A DNA stretch of 64,000 nucleotides from Trileptium ribeirensis (GCA_030248225.1 JASANE010028170.1:38283-102282), one strand, 5' to 3'. Positions 11,486 through 24,585 are shown, numbered from the stretch's first letter. Numbers and translations: made by a program. Notes: a model not told the origin generated them from the letters alone.

Positions 11486-14400
11486 AGCAGTTTCTTCAAC
11501 GATAGTCGAAATGCAAACTAATTCATGAAGTAAAGCGTTAAAATACAATGAATATAAAACTTTGTCAGCAAATGTAAACATAATGTCGCTGCACTTCCAC
11601 TATAGCAAACACAGAAAATGCCACAGAAAGCATCATATAGAGTACTCAAAAATTAAGGTGAAAATAATACACATTTCTTATACGCAAACTGAATGATCGA
11701 AACAGTGCAGCTTTTGATAAAATATTTAAACTTGTTTACTAAAATTTAGAGTTTGGATACAATTCTAAATTTCGTGAGTGGTCTAGCCGGATGTGTTTGC
11801 AGGATTTTTATAATGTTAGTGTCACCATTGACCTCAGACTTGCCTTAACAACATTTATTATCGTGATGTCACTTTTTCAATATAGGAGGCACGTCAAATG
11901 TGCGACAAAAAACCAAAAACCTTTATTACAAATTAAATATGGCATTTCTACTGACATTAAGACATTTTGACATTAAGATGAGATTGAATTGAATGAAATT
12001 TTATATGCAACATCTGACAACGTTTCGAAATGTACGCTCTGACTGTGATATTCAGATGTTCCAGTTTCAGTTTACAGCAGCTGCAGAACTAACAATAACC
12101 ACGATTTGTTTGCACTTTAACCCATAGTACCATTTGTGCGACACATTGACCAAACGTGTGATAGGATTGCCCTAAAGTGAGACAGCCGAAACATATAGAA
12201 AAACTCAAAATGGGCGCGCCAGTGAACCTGTCAGTTTATAATTAGATTGAAAGTCTGCAATCAGTATTACACGGTATACAAATTCTCAAAAACTATACCT
12301 CAGAAGGTGAAATTTTCCAAACTTGCGCAATGAGCGTTGGACATGTAGCAAATAAATGGCGCATTTAGCTCGTCTAAATGTTTCAAACTATCGGTTAACG
12401 CTGCTCATATGTGAAAGGACAGAGATTATTGTAATTTTATTACCAAGACATATTTGGCATTTTCTAATTTCTTTGCGCGTGGATTTCAGGAAAGAGCCAT
12501 GGCATATGAGTCCATAGGCGATAACCGGACTGATTCTCACTCATTGTCGTGCTTTCATTAGAACAATAGTGAAAGTTAAGCATAAGAGTTAAATCGTCGG
12601 GCATATTATTGCCCGTCTGTGAAACAGTAAAAATAAACCCAGTCTTGTTACTAACACGTCATATATGGGATTTTTCATTTTCATTTGCACGCAAAATTCG
12701 GTGAAAGGACTATGGCATAGGTGTCCATAGGGGGTAGGGTTACGACGCCTCAGGGTTGGACCCATAGATGCTAACAGGCGGCAGTAGGGCGTTACGCTCT
12801 TCAGGTACCGCCTGCATCTCCGCGCGAAGCACCCACCACCAGGTCCCACGACTGGCTACAAATGGCGGTGATGCTATCTCCCCTTCGGCGACCGGCTGAC
12901 CTACCTCCTAGGGTGGCCGAAAGCCGCCAGCAACTCCGAGGCCCGCCCACCCCTGCACTTCCGACCTCGAGCATGTATGGAAGGACCGTCCACATCTTCA
13001 AGCCATATTTACACACCATTGAAGGCTAAGCACCATCACTGTTTTATGTATACCGTCGTATATATTGCCCCCTGTGAAACGGCACAGCTAAACCCAAGCC
13101 TGTGACCTACACGAAATATTTGACATTTTTACAATTCCTTTGACAGTAAAATTCAAGAAGACCTATACCATACGTAATAGGCGCCCTAAGATAAGGAAAA
13201 ATTCACTAATCAGAAATCTTAAAAAGAAACCTCTGTAAAAATATAAATCTTTAAGTCCAGTTTCATCATAAAATTACGTGTTTCTTATGCCACCCTGGAG
13301 GCTTACATAAAATTTTACGAAAATTGAGAAAAATTTTGTAACTGGAGAAAATTGGGAAGGATTGCGTAACATTTAAAGCGAAAAATCTCGATAATTGGCA
13401 AAAATGAGTAAAATGTTAGGAAATTTGGGGAAAATTATGAGTTTCTAAAATTTTAAAGAATTTGCCACCACCCGTTGGAACCATCTACCCGGGCCCGATG
13501 TGGTGGATTGGCCATAACGTTGTTGTGACTTGACATGTACAGAAACATTGTTTGTAATACTTTGGCCCAGTCTACCGTCTGAGAATTATACGTTATAGAG
13601 AGCAGTCAACTAAGAAATATGAAACTCTTGTCCTTTTGGGCTTCAAAGATGCCCATAATCGGTAGAGTTCGGCCATGACAGCACCAACAACGTAGTTCGT
13701 TAACAGCTAGTTGGATATATGCTACCAGTTGCGTTTCATCAGCAGGCGGATGATTCATAAAGTTGTACCAAAATCAGCACAGAGATTAAAATCTGTATAT
13801 ATAGTCTGACCAGGCCGCCTTGTGCTCAAGATAATTATTAGAATTTCTGATTCCTGGCAAATCGTGACCAATTCGAGCCATCATATTACATCACTCTAAA
13901 TTTCTTGACGTTGACCATTTAATCTATCGTTCAATTGCGTGCTTGGCGTTAACCGTTTCATGGCGACCATGCAATTACAAATGGTGACAAAGCGGACATC
14001 TGCTATTGCAAAAACATCATTACTGACACCGTTTGATAAGCAGCTACGGTGTTATATATCCACGCCTCGGATCATCCTTTCCGGAATGATCGCATATCTG
14101 GTCTGCGAACAATAAGAAACTATGTGTAATTTCCATTTGGCGCGGATTAAAAGATTTAAACGTCTAGATGTGAAGATAAGAAGTTCATGATTTTGAAATT
14201 TTGGATGAAACTTATCTTTTCAATGCTACGGTAAGCTTAGAATTCTATTGCACGAAACTATGCCAAATGGAAGAATAATTATGCACATAGATTTAGATTC
14301 ACGAAATGAAGTTATGGCCATAAACGTTTAGACAGATGAGGTTTGATATTTGTTTAAAAAATATGAAAGTCATAAGTATTTTTTTAAAATACTCCACTTA

Positions 14401-16700
14401 GACGTGACTTTTGCTGGCTGGAGCATGCTCCATCCAACTTATACGACTGTGCAAACATTGTCCAGATATTGCAGGTACTAGAACCTCTGTTCTGGAGCGA
14501 TTGCTTGCTCCACATCTTCACGTTTTGTAGCTGAAAACCCCTATTTCCATTAGTTTTCATTTTATCGTCTGTAACTCCTGCACAAATTTATCTGACTTTT
14601 CAGAATTTAAGGATATACAATAAGGGTTTATACCATTTTGCTTTTATCTCCCTTGTTGCAAAACTGAGACAAAACAGCCCACCTTTTCAGGCATATATTT
14701 CAAATTCTTTGGATCTCATCAATTATTTGTATCTCCAATTTAGGCATAAAAATATATTGGTCCACATTTTGATTCACATGTTTAGAACCTACACCTTTAA
14801 CCCATTTACGTTACAAAAATTAATTTAATATTTTCAAGGAGTCAATACGGTAGTTGGGATCTCGGCACTCGTGGCGCTTAGTATATACATAAAAACGAAA
14901 CAAAATAACATGTTGAAGAAATATTCTAGATTAAAAAGTTCTAACAAATAGTAAGTTGTCCCTAAAAATATCTAGGAACAAAATACTGCCTCAAAAATGT
15001 CAGCATTGGTATTAGTTGCGTTCATTCGCTAAATCTTCTGAATTGAATGTTCTTAATTTGTCGACGACGAACAACAGGTGCAACTTGGTCAAACCAAGAG
15101 TATAAACCTTGTCTAAGCACCCAGCTCTAAGGTGAATCAACAGTTATGAATGTGTATGCTAAAAATCGTGAGGGCAACTTCAGCTCCTTTGGGAACCCAT
15201 TGGGCATTTGGAATTTACGCGTAACATGAATACAGACAAACCGATATTGCGGCATACTTAAGCAGTTTTGATACAATATTTTTAAAAATGTGGGAAAGGT
15301 TCTAATACCCAGCTGAGTACTGTGAAGCATACAAATTATAGTTGGCAGCCTTTTTTACAGTTCGATTTTTTGTTGTTGTCGATTTGCAAACGGTTATAAC
15401 ACCAACATTAAGTAGACATTATAACGATAAACGGTAAAACGTTGGTACTCATATCATATAGATACCGTGTAAAACACCCACCACAAATTTACACACGTTG
15501 AGGAGTCAAAAATGCACTGATAGTGGTTGCATCGTGTGGATGCGCTGGACGCAGCATATCAAATAAATTTCACTAAATACCAAAACGACGACAACAAATA
15601 CTTCTGATGAAAAATTTTTCCTCAAAATTCGTTTCAAATAACCCAAAATGTTGAAGATTTTTTCGGCAAAGAATTGTTTCCAAACTAAATTGAAAACATT
15701 TCTGTCTACATTAACTGAAGAGTATAATTTTTTATGGAAATCGCCAATAAGACACGCAAACTTTCGTCTCGAAAACGACAAAAAATATTCTTTTTACTTG
15801 AAATAAAAATTTTCTTCTGATCTATTAGTTTTTAGCAAATGAAACTGTTATCAAAAAAATTGAGAAATATTTATTTTTGCTTTTTTCAAAAAAATTTCTG
15901 AAAATCAATTCATACATGCAGAAATCTTGACAGGCGTGATTTACTAGTACGCACATTTCTGTCATGTATCCCGAAACCCAAATATAACGTCACGCCCGCT
16001 CTACTCAAATAACCCTTACCAAAAGAAACCCACATGTGTAGTCACTATCCCCACCAACCTGAATTACAAACTGAGAGTATTCAATATGGCACAACACATC
16101 CCCCGATATTACCTCGTCTTTCTGAAAATGTAAACAAAACGCGCAGCTACTAAAATCAATCACACGCTTCACTTTGTCGGTCCGCTAATTTCGTTTCCGG
16201 TAATACAACAAGAAGAACGGCAACGACTTGGTTACTGCGGTTTGCTCAAACTACAGCTTTACATATAACCACATATATCTAAGCACTTTATATCTGCACA
16301 TGTACATAAATAAAAATACTTAGTATTAGATACGAAACGTTCTCAAACATAAACATACCCACCGCAATATAGCCATAGCTACGTACTATCGGGCAAGTTA
16401 GGCACTGCTGTTGTGACAAGATAATTCGACCGTGTGGAGAGAAGTGACATTGCGTGCCGTAAACAAAATTAATTTATTTGGTCAAATTCTGTCCAACAGA
16501 ATATTTATTTGTTTAGTTGTTTATCTATGTCAATTCGGCTGGTATGGCACATATAATATTAATATTCTTAAGAAGTAAAGGATATAAAAGCTACAAAAAT
16601 GGATGCCGATGTGCAATGCAAATAAATTAGTCTTACAAAATAGCTCTTTGTGTGCATTTGTTGATACAAAAAACGAATGATACAGAACATGAAAGGTAAA
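11486..16700. other. Non-coding, no gene seen
   Basis: Mostly AT-rich intergenic DNA. At 12700-13000 there is a distinct GC-rich patch. It shares short words (GGACCCATAG, CCATAGG) with 8,960-8,985 and 12,510, which suggests fragments of one old repeat family. At 14400-14520 a GCTGGAGCATGCTCC palindromic word occurs. The open frames here (for example 12589-12849, 15506-15781) are unsupported. Confidence 0.4.
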
Positions 16701-16708
16701 GAGTGCAG

Positions 16709-16906
16709 GGCCAAAGTAACCCTGAGGGGCGTAAATAAAATGCAGGCCATGCCGTTCTCGATACACTAAGCCTAAGCCTTAGTCTTAGCCTAAGCTAAGG
16801 TCCTTAAGGTCCTTATATGACACATACACTAAGCCTAAGCCTAAGTCGGGGGGATGTTCTTTTTTCTAGCGTTATAACGTACCGCCCCTCAGGGTTGCTT
16901 GGGGGG
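16709..16906. mobile_element. 198-bp TIR element with 8-bp target duplication
   Basis: AACCCTGAGGGGCG (16718-16731) is exactly inverted at 16883-16896. Similarity extends outward (CCAAAG/CTTGG), giving TIRs of about 24 bp. The same 8 bases, GAGTGCAG, lie outside both ends (16701-16708 and 16907-16914). An 8-bp duplication fits a hAT-type non-autonomous element. The interior holds GCCTAA-type repeats. Confidence 0.65.
16763..16846. repeat. Short telomere-like GCCTAA repeats
   Basis: CACTAAGCCTAAGCC occurs at 16763 and again at about 16827. Between them are further CCTAAG/CTTAGG words in both orientations and a CCTTAAGG palindrome. GCCTAA is the complement of TTAGGC, the nematode-type telomere unit. 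However, there are only two or three units per block and they sit inside a small transposon, so this is not telomere evidence. Confidence 0.5.
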
Positions 16907-19402
16907 AGTGCAGTACAAACGATTTTCGTTCATGAAATTTTAAATGTTGACGTTTGTTCTAAAAATTTTAAATTTAAATCTTTAATTTATGTTCAAAATA
17001 TTTTCACATTCTGTTCACGATCTGCTCGTAATCTGTTCGAGACTTACGTTTCTTAACGGCAAGCTCTAAAAATGGTAGTCGTGATACGTATCGGCGTTAA
17101 GATGTTTCTTACACGGTTTGCACAAAATTTCGTAATTGACATGCTGTATTTTTAAAATAATGAGACAACCAACCGTGGTGTGATCCGGTCCGCGCTCTTC
17201 GTCTTCGTTAGAAGCTTTCCCAGCTTGATCTGTAAAAATAGTCGTAATGCAGCCGATAGTGTTTAAAACCACGGATTCTGTCCAGACACACTTTTGACGC
17301 TACACTCGGTTTAAGCATCCAAGAAATTTTTACTACCATAGTGCTTAACTTACTTATTCCATATCGTCGTCATCGTTTTGATCAAAATAAACCCGACGCT
17401 GTCATTGCTCGTGTCCTCATATAGCCGAAAGGGTGTTAGGAGCTGGGGGTATGCCAAAATGGGTGCCGTTGTAGGCCGAGTTTTCAGTTCTTTGAACGCT
17501 TTCTGACCCTATATTGTACTAGGACCAGTTCTGGCCCTAAGGGATCCCAGCTGCACCACCATTTTTCACACAACCCCGGCTTCCACGACTCCCCGGTGAT
17601 CTATGCGATGACCTAAGGGAACCGCTTAGCTTAGCAGGCTGCCGGCGGGTTAACCAGGGTGTTCGGCCTGGCCCCTATGCTGGCCCACGTATCTAGTGGC
17701 ATGAAGGTCCCCCTGAGGGAGAGTCAACCCCTAAGCCTGCTCACAGGTAATAAGGCTGACTCGCCTTTCCCTCAATCCTATTTAAATCCTAAATGTAAGT
17801 GAGGTTCCTTGTTTCGGTTGGAGACGCGGGGGCCTAGTTTGGACAATGAATTAGGTTGATACCACTAGAGGTTCCTTGCCAAACTGATAGCTTCAGGGAA
17901 CACCTGGAGCTCAATCCCCAGGGTTCTTGTCTAGAGCGAGTAAATTTGAGGGAGGCGGCGTACCAACTACTGAACGGAGATTTATCCAAAGCTTAGATTT
18001 GCTACTCGCCGCTGCGGCGTTGCCCTAACGGGTAGCGAGATCCTCCCGCTAAATTAGGAAGGCTTTCCTTGAGCTAAACTTGGTCAAAGACCCATAGATT
18101 AGAATTTGTCCTTAGGTTCACTTCTGATCTTATTATCTAAATGCTGGTTTGGTTGCTGTCCTAAACACATATCGCCGACTATAAGTTTCACACTATAAAC
18201 CTTTATTTAGACAAATTGCACGTTATCGTATTCGAATGACCAAAACAATTTATGTACAACAGATTACATGGGTACCTCGCAGGGCACCCGTGAAATATTT
18301 AGGTACCGAATGGGTGATGTGAATCCCAATTTATCCCCATGTAAAAATCGATTCTGTTCGCGCCCACATTTTGTACTCTGTGGTCCGTCTTACCCGCCTG
18401 ACAGGAGATCGAGATAAACTTTCTCCGCCGACTACCTTGTCTACTTTGCCTGTGAGACACTCTACGCCCTCGTAGTCGAATACTCGTTCCAACCCATATT
18501 TATTTGATTTATGCGGGGACCATTCACTGAGTCCGGAAGTCAGCTGCGGATCTCCAGAATTGTTGAGTTATGATTGCAAGATCTGCCTGCGCCAGGGTCA
18601 AGTTAAAAATGCGGGTCATGATCAAAAGGGGAGGCGCTGCCGCGTCTCCCGAATTTTCGGCTATCTTGTAATAATCTCCTGAAGTAACGATTTTGACATG
18701 TAAAGATGGCGCTGTATCGAAACCCACCGTTTCTAAACGGTTTATGGGTCCGCGCCTATAAATTTCTTTCACAGAAAACTTTGGGGAAACAATCACCTTG
18801 TAGTCTTCTCATCTCAGGGCCGTCGCTCAACCAACGGGTGCGAACACAGGAGTTTCCTTAAAATTTGGCCTCGACTATACGTGGCAGCTGACTCCGTCTC
18901 GTTTCCTGTTTTGGTCATGCTCCTCTCCGAGCGCCTTTAATTTAGCCGAAGGCCCGCAGTCATTTGCCAGCATGGACAGGGCACGTGCTGCCGTACCCCA
19001 ACGAATTGATCCATTTGGGCACCAAAAGAGATTGGTTGTGATTTAAGCTTAAAAACACTTCGGATACCCCTGCATGGTTAGACTAATAGATTTATAAAAA
19101 CCGTGAGAAATGGGGACAACAACGCACGAAAGGTCCTGATACGTCACTCCCTATGGAGCGACCGCATCGACCCATCGCTAGTTGTTACATTATTAAAATT
19201 GCATGACGGAGTGCTCTACCGTGTCTAAACGGCCTGAGACCCGTCTTAAATTTTGGGGTTAGTTAACTGACATTTTTATTCGGAGCGGCACGAATCTCAG
19301 AGTAGTAGCTCAAATTGCTGGGGCTAGCGTCAGGGGTTCCGTTCTTAATTTCTCTTGAAGGCTCCACGCGTGCAAATGACTGCGTCCGTTCTGAGCGGAC
19401 CG

Positions 19403-19424
19403 CTCTCTCTCTCTCTCTCTCTCT
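19403..19424 (+). repeat. (CT)n microsatellite
   Basis: An uninterrupted run of CT dinucleotides of about 11 units. Confidence 0.9.
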
Positions 19425-20583
19425 TTTCTTCCCCAATATTGGGTCTTTAAGCCGTGTGACCTGGAGTTGTTCTGGTAAATTTTCTTATGACTCAGACTCG
19501 ACTCGAGCTATGACTTTGAAAGCGAGCACGGATGGAGCACTAATCGAAAGAAGCTCCATTATCTCTTGAAAATCATTGGAAAAAGTAGACTTGTTTTATA
19601 GTGCCGATTTGTGGCGGGATCTTAAATTATTTGATGAAAATTGTTACAGTCTTCTACCGTGTCTAAAACGGCCTGGAAGACTGGGCTTTTTCAAACGATC
19701 TTACGGAGAATGATTTGCTGAAACGCTCAGGGATCAAGCTCGAAATTTTGATGAGAAGCCTAGCGCGGATCCTTATTAACGATCAAGTCACTTCTGCCTG
19801 AGCGGCTGCCTCCAGGTCAACACGCTACTAGTTTTTTGTAAACACCTTACTGTAAAGCCTTACCCCTCCCGTGGGTTTTCCTGCCCCGTTCACATCACTA
19901 AATGATTTTCGCCCCCCGGGCCTAAAATGAAAAATGGCGACCCGGCGAGCGGGGAACCAGTCGAGATTTTAGAATTTCCTAACAAATTTGGCGTGCGCGT
20001 TGCTAAACCGCGTCGGGACCGCACTTACGGGTGCGTGGGGCATCCGTCGGACGCCAGCACCCGCAAGGGCGACCCCTGCTAGTTAGTTTTGAAGCATAGA
20101 AACTCGCCAGGGGCAACTCCGTCCCGTTTCTACACGGTAGGAGATACCCCTGGCCACTGAAAAGAAACCAAAAACAGAAAGAAAACTCGAAAGCATTAAA
20201 ACAAATGGCGACAACCGCCAAATGAAACAAACAAAAAGACCGCCATCTTTGGCGGTGTCTCTCTCGACTGGCCCCAACATTGTGCCGGGCCGTTTCCTTT
20301 TATACTAGTGACTCTACCCCCCTTCAAAGTCGGGGCCCTTTTAATGTGTTGGGCCTAATTCCAAAACATCACTATTCTGAAAATTTAAAATTTGCAAAAC
20401 CATAAACATACGCATACAGTACAAATTGACAACCAATATTGTAACTCGAGCGCCTTATACAAAACGGCGAAAACAAACCATCAATCTACGAATCGCCGCT
20501 GGTCAGCTACACCAACATTTGTTATAATAGCCCATAAGCAGGGCGCGACAAGCTACGAGACGAGATGGTGTAAACAAGCTAAA

Positions 20584-20605
20584 CCTCGCGCTGGTAGGCG
20601 CGAGG
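20584..20605. other. Perfect 8-bp-stem hairpin
   Basis: CCTCGCGC and GCGCGAGG flank a 6-base loop. The GC-only stem makes a very stable hairpin. It lies 90 bp from a second, longer hairpin. No gene borders it, so no terminator role is claimed. Confidence 0.6.
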
Positions 20606-20696
20606 CTTCTTCGACAGCTACATATGTGAGCGCTCAGAGCGCTGGCGGTGTATTAAAATGAAGACGCGTTTATGGTGACCGCGGGCCGACGGCGAA

Positions 20697-20749
20697 CAGT
20701 AGGCGGCCGGGGGCGGGACCAGGTTCATGCCCTGGCCGGTCGCCTACTG
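20697..20749. other. Long GC-rich hairpin
   Basis: CAGTAGGCGGCCGG at the left pairs with CCGGTCGCCTACTG at the right (one mismatch in 14). A second inner stem is CCAGG/CCTGG. The total span is 53 bp. The structure is stronger than expected by chance in this composition. Confidence 0.65.
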
Positions 20750-21498
20750 ATAAGAATGATAAATTTAGTGTATATCCCATAGGTGGCCTGTTAGAGGCCA
20801 TTTTGTGTGCAAAATTGAGCAAAATTGGATGTCCCGTGAGGGTTATCCGGGTCCTGCGCGCACCGGTTAAGTTAGGTGGCCTCGGTTTTCGACTAGACAG
20901 TTAGGGTAAGACCCTGTGGAGGTGTTGAGCTTGAAAAATCGGGGAGTTTTGGTTATTTCTGCGGAGATAGGAGACTTTGAAAAATGGGTGTTTAAACGCT
21001 TAGTTGGGAGTCCCTAAGTATTCAGGGGTACGGAGCGGGCTGACCCGAATGCGAGATTTTGAAGCCCCAGGGGGCCCTAAAAATACTGCAATAATCCTAT
21101 TTCGCGCGGAGTACCGAAAAACTATAAAATTTTGCCTTTAAGATACCTATATAAAATTGGGGTGTAGTTGAACTCTGAGAGTTTAAATTTACCTCCGCGC
21201 TTGGTTCTCGCTTCACTCACTGAGTCGGTTATATAACAGATGCATGCCAGGATGGGTCCTCACGGTTCGAATGCCAATAAAATTTTCCGTTTGCGTTTTG
21301 ATAAAGGTTCTGCACAATACCCCGACCCATCCTGACACGCGGTGCTACCTATAAGATAAAATAACATAACATTCATTTAACGCACACAATAAACGCACAG
21401 GTTATCATTAATTTTACTTGGGGTCGACCGGATACCCTACTTAGTGTCACAAGTATTCCATTTTGGTGCCAAAATCACCCCGTGCACCTCGGGCGGGT

Positions 21499-21598
21499 GG
21501 AGCGTGACTACACAACAGGTTACAAGAATGGTACATCTTTTATTTTATAACAACGGCAATGAATAGTACACAATATATTATCCAAGTCACGCTCCACC
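21499..21598. repeat. 12-bp perfect inverted repeat, 76-bp loop
   Basis: GTGGAGCGTGAC (21499-21510) and its exact complement (21587-21598) bracket an AT-rich segment containing a TTTTATTTTATAA string. CGGATACC and GGTATCCG lie just outside, extending the symmetry. The structure borders the end of the minus-strand Gypsy relic and may mark an element end. Confidence 0.55.
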
Positions 21599-21699
21599 GG
21601 TATCCGATCGCCCATCGCACCCCTTTTTCCGATTTGACCTTATTTGAAGATCTTGTTGAAATCCCTGTAAATTAGTCGGGCTGTTACAATATCTCGTCC

Positions 21700-22560
21700 C
21701 AGCGCTCCAACATTGATTTAAAATTTTTCCCTTTAGTCAACTCATGAAGAGTGGCCGCAATCTAACTGTAATGCTTGATAAACTGCCTACGGTAACCTAT
21801 TCAAGTTAAGAAATGAACGCACTTCCGGGAATAAAATCGGTCATCCAAGCATGTCGAATTGTTTCGAGATCTAAGGCTATACGTCCTTCTGATGACCCAA
21901 AAATAAGATTTGCTGTTGCAGAAAATCAGACTTTTTGCCCTTGATTATTAATCACGTTTTTCGTAACTGCTCAAATACCCCATTTAGATATTTTGATGGT
22001 CCTGCATCGTACGAGAAAAAAAATTATGACGTCGTCAACATAGCAGAGGCAAAACTCCATAAGTAAGCCCGATAGCGCTATTTGGATTAACCACTGAGAC
22101 GTAGCCGGTGCACGTAGCGGTTGTCGTCAAACCGAACGGCACCACACGAAATTCCGATAAGCCCTCATGGCAGATAAACGCCAAATACTGAACGTCTGTC
22201 GCTTCCATTTGGACATGCCAAATCCCTGATTGTATTTCCAATGTAGTGAAATTTTTCGCGCCCTGGTGTGCCACCATAGTCTCGTCGACACACGGAGAAG
22301 ATAACTATCGTCTTGGTGATATCATTATTTGCCCATAGTTAATAAAACGTAACTCACCACTTTTATTTTCCCAAGTACATCATGGAACGCCCAGGGTTCG
22401 TCGACGCTTGAATTATATTGTCATCGATTACCTGCTGAGCCTGTTTGGTAATTTCCTTGCGATGCGCGAATGGGTTCCGAATGCATGTTCTGATGGATAG
22501 TGCACGATCTACCCTCGTCAATCCACTGTTTTAAACCAGAGTGTGTCCTATAGGCTTGTT
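21700..22560 (-). pseudogene. Gypsy-type reverse transcriptase, broken
   Basis: Reading the minus strand, a fingers segment (HRKEITKQAQQVIDDNII, near 22,450) comes first. Next is an open 80-codon frame (22035-22277) with FTTLEIQSGIWHVQM and HEGLSEFRVVPFGLT, the conserved palm blocks. The catalytic YVDD is intact at 22031-22042, in another frame. Further on, near 21,750-21,800, RRQFIKHYS and ATLHELTKG match the thumb/connection blocks. Each block sits in a different frame or is interrupted by stops, so no polymerase can be made. Confidence 0.75.
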
Positions 22561-23022
22561 CTTATCGCCAAATATATCAGTGTTATTAGAGGGCAACTGG
22601 GCCAACAAGCTTTTTCTGTAACTTCACAAGCCGCTGAATCCAATGAAACGCTCTACGGCAGGGGCTGTTTTTCTCCAGAAGCAAAATAGGTTTCGCAAAG
22701 CGATTTTACCGTTTTTGACTGCCCTGTCCAGCTTACAGCCCACGAATTTAGGTATTTTCGGTAAGATAGCGAGCGGTACAGACTTCAATCGACAAAAAAT
22801 TTTTCGGGACCAAATAACCAGATGTATTTTTGCTGCTAGTAAAAGTGCGGTCCGTCGTTGCCCTTTCGAAGACATCTAGTGATAGGCCCTCATCCCCAGA
22901 CGTTTCCGATAAACTATCGACACCCGACGGCTAACACGGGCTCAATGCCCAAGTGCACGCCGGTATACATCCCTCCTATACCAAAAATTTGATGTGGTAG
23001 CAATCAATAATCCCACCTTAAT

Positions 23023-23290
23023 TCATCGCCAATTAACAGGCCCACCGACAGCTTCCGCAACACCTATGCGTACCGAAAGTTTTACCGAACTCAGCGTTAG
23101 CTCCGCCACAAACCATGCATCCGAAGAATCTGATCCCTTTTCGCGAAACCCTGTGCACCGTATATTCTGTCGCACCAACGGGTAGTGAGAGAGATAACAT
23201 CCGCAGACATAGGATACTATAGCAGTAACTTCCTGTCCCGTATCCACTAGGCACATTACGTTGATGTCGTCAATGCCAAAACATAATACC
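23023..23290 (-). pseudogene. Retroelement aspartic protease remnant
   Basis: The minus-strand frame contains FGIDDINVMCLVDTGQEVTAI-type sequence. The LVDTG core is the catalytic Asp motif of retropepsins (DTG codons near 23,236-23,244). The expected downstream hydrophobic-G motif is not clear. It lies between the gag-like and RT segments, as expected for a Gypsy element. Later frames are probably shifted. Confidence 0.6.
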
Positions 23291-23389
23291 GTGCGTGTGC
23301 TTAGGCCCTACACTGGCAACTGCAGCGGCTGTGGAATCATCTGACTTCAGCTCACACTCATCCCACGTTTCACAGATTTTCCCAATCGG

Positions 23390-24585
23390 TTACCCTTCCG
23401 ACTCGTCCCGAAGTGAGTATTTTACCCCGCAATTCTTTAAGCGGCGATGTGTCCTCTTTCCGTGACTCAGTAGCTTTTTCTGTGGTAGGAAGCTGTAAGA
23501 ATTTATACCTACAGGTGCACGCTTTTGCCTCCGACTAACAGTTGACACAGCGGTGGGTTCCAGCGGTGTTAGAGCAACCGTATGTTTGGTACAATGATGA
23601 GCTGGGTTACAGAACTGAAAGAACACGGAGCTACAAGAGTACTGTGGTTGCTGACAGAATTAGCGCGCTCTGAATTGTGTTGCGGTGAGCGGCTGCTAAT
23701 ATCTTGTTCATTTGGGCGTTTCCGAATAATATCATTCAATATAACACAGTTATAGCACGAAAAATTTCGTCTTCCGTTGCTTTCATTTCCATCCAGTCAA
23801 TTCGCACACCGTGACCTACTAATTTCACGCGGAGGTGACGGGTGGATTGTCATTTGTCCCGACTGCGCGACCGCGGTGCCATTCTTTTGATGCGAATTAG
23901 CGGTATATCAAACTGGAATATTTCCCGACAGAAGTGACCGATTATTATTTTGCCATCCATTTATATTAACATTCCCAATGATATAGGAACTAAACGCAAT
24001 AGACCAACGCAGGTGCGCCTATGCGCAAGCAAACTTCCGCAATTTCCCGAGATCATTAGATGTGTATCGCTCGCTGAACCAGTTCCTGAAAAGGCAAATC
24101 TTTTATGACGAACATTTTTCCGCAGGCCTGTGTGTAGCCCTTTCATAGCTCTCGCCACCCTGCGCGGTTAATCCCAATGACGAGAAGTATTTTGATCAAT
24201 AATTGAATAAAGTATCCGGCAAATCTTGTACCGATTTCGTTTGACGTTAGCCCTGGTAATTTAATCGGTTAGCTCTCAGTGCGTGTTAAACCCATCCCGA
24301 AACCTATGCACCAGCTAGTCCAAGTCATCCGGCTCTTCCCCAGATACGTGAAAACATCCAAATAACTCTCAGCTGTACGGCCAAATGCTTCCTAAACTGA
24401 ATAAACTGTTGTCTCGACATCGTAGTCGCTATCAAAATCAGGAATAGATAACTTTTCTCTGGCGGCGGTAGATTTACAACTATATGCGGCTGTGCCTGAG
24501 AATCACAGCTACGCTCACGATCATCCACCATAGTCATTTTCAGGTTCCGAATATGTTTCTGCAGTCGACCCCTTCGCAGTAGCAT
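23390..24585 (-). pseudogene. Gag-like region of the minus-strand Gypsy relic
   Basis: A short frame (23390-23626) begins FFQFCNPAHHCTKH. This resembles the degenerate CHCC zinc-binding segment at the Gag C-terminus of some Gypsy lineages. Upstream frames at 23961-24158 and 24325-24585 (with VNLPPPE) lie where the capsid part should be. The match is weak and relies on position relative to the protease. Confidence 0.4.

Larger units (their letters stand above)
16915..21690. other. GC-richer repeat-derived stretch without a recognisable gene
   Basis: From about 17.4 kb base composition rises. The stretch has many short shared words, for example TCTACCGTGTCTAAACGG at 19,215 and a one-base variant at 19,654, with an inverted relative at about 20,128. 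There are also several strong hairpins. Its position downstream of the minus-strand Gypsy relic suggests remains of the 3' part of that element or of a nested one. No integrase, RNase H or envelope motif can be read. Frames at 18524-18796 (-) and 20392-20661 (+) are unrecognised. Confidence 0.4.

Noticed and set aside
12589..13019. Minus-strand open frames in the GC-rich patch
   Set aside because: Composition effect of GC-rich DNA (Arg/Gly-rich), with no recognisable motif and mutual overlap.
16763..16846. Telomere or nematode identification from TTAGGC-like repeats
   Set aside because: Only two or three units per block, in both orientations, inside a small transposon in the middle of the window.
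18524..18796. 90-codon minus-strand frame as a retroelement protein
   Set aside because: No catalytic or zinc-binding motif and no consistent position relative to the Gypsy relic.
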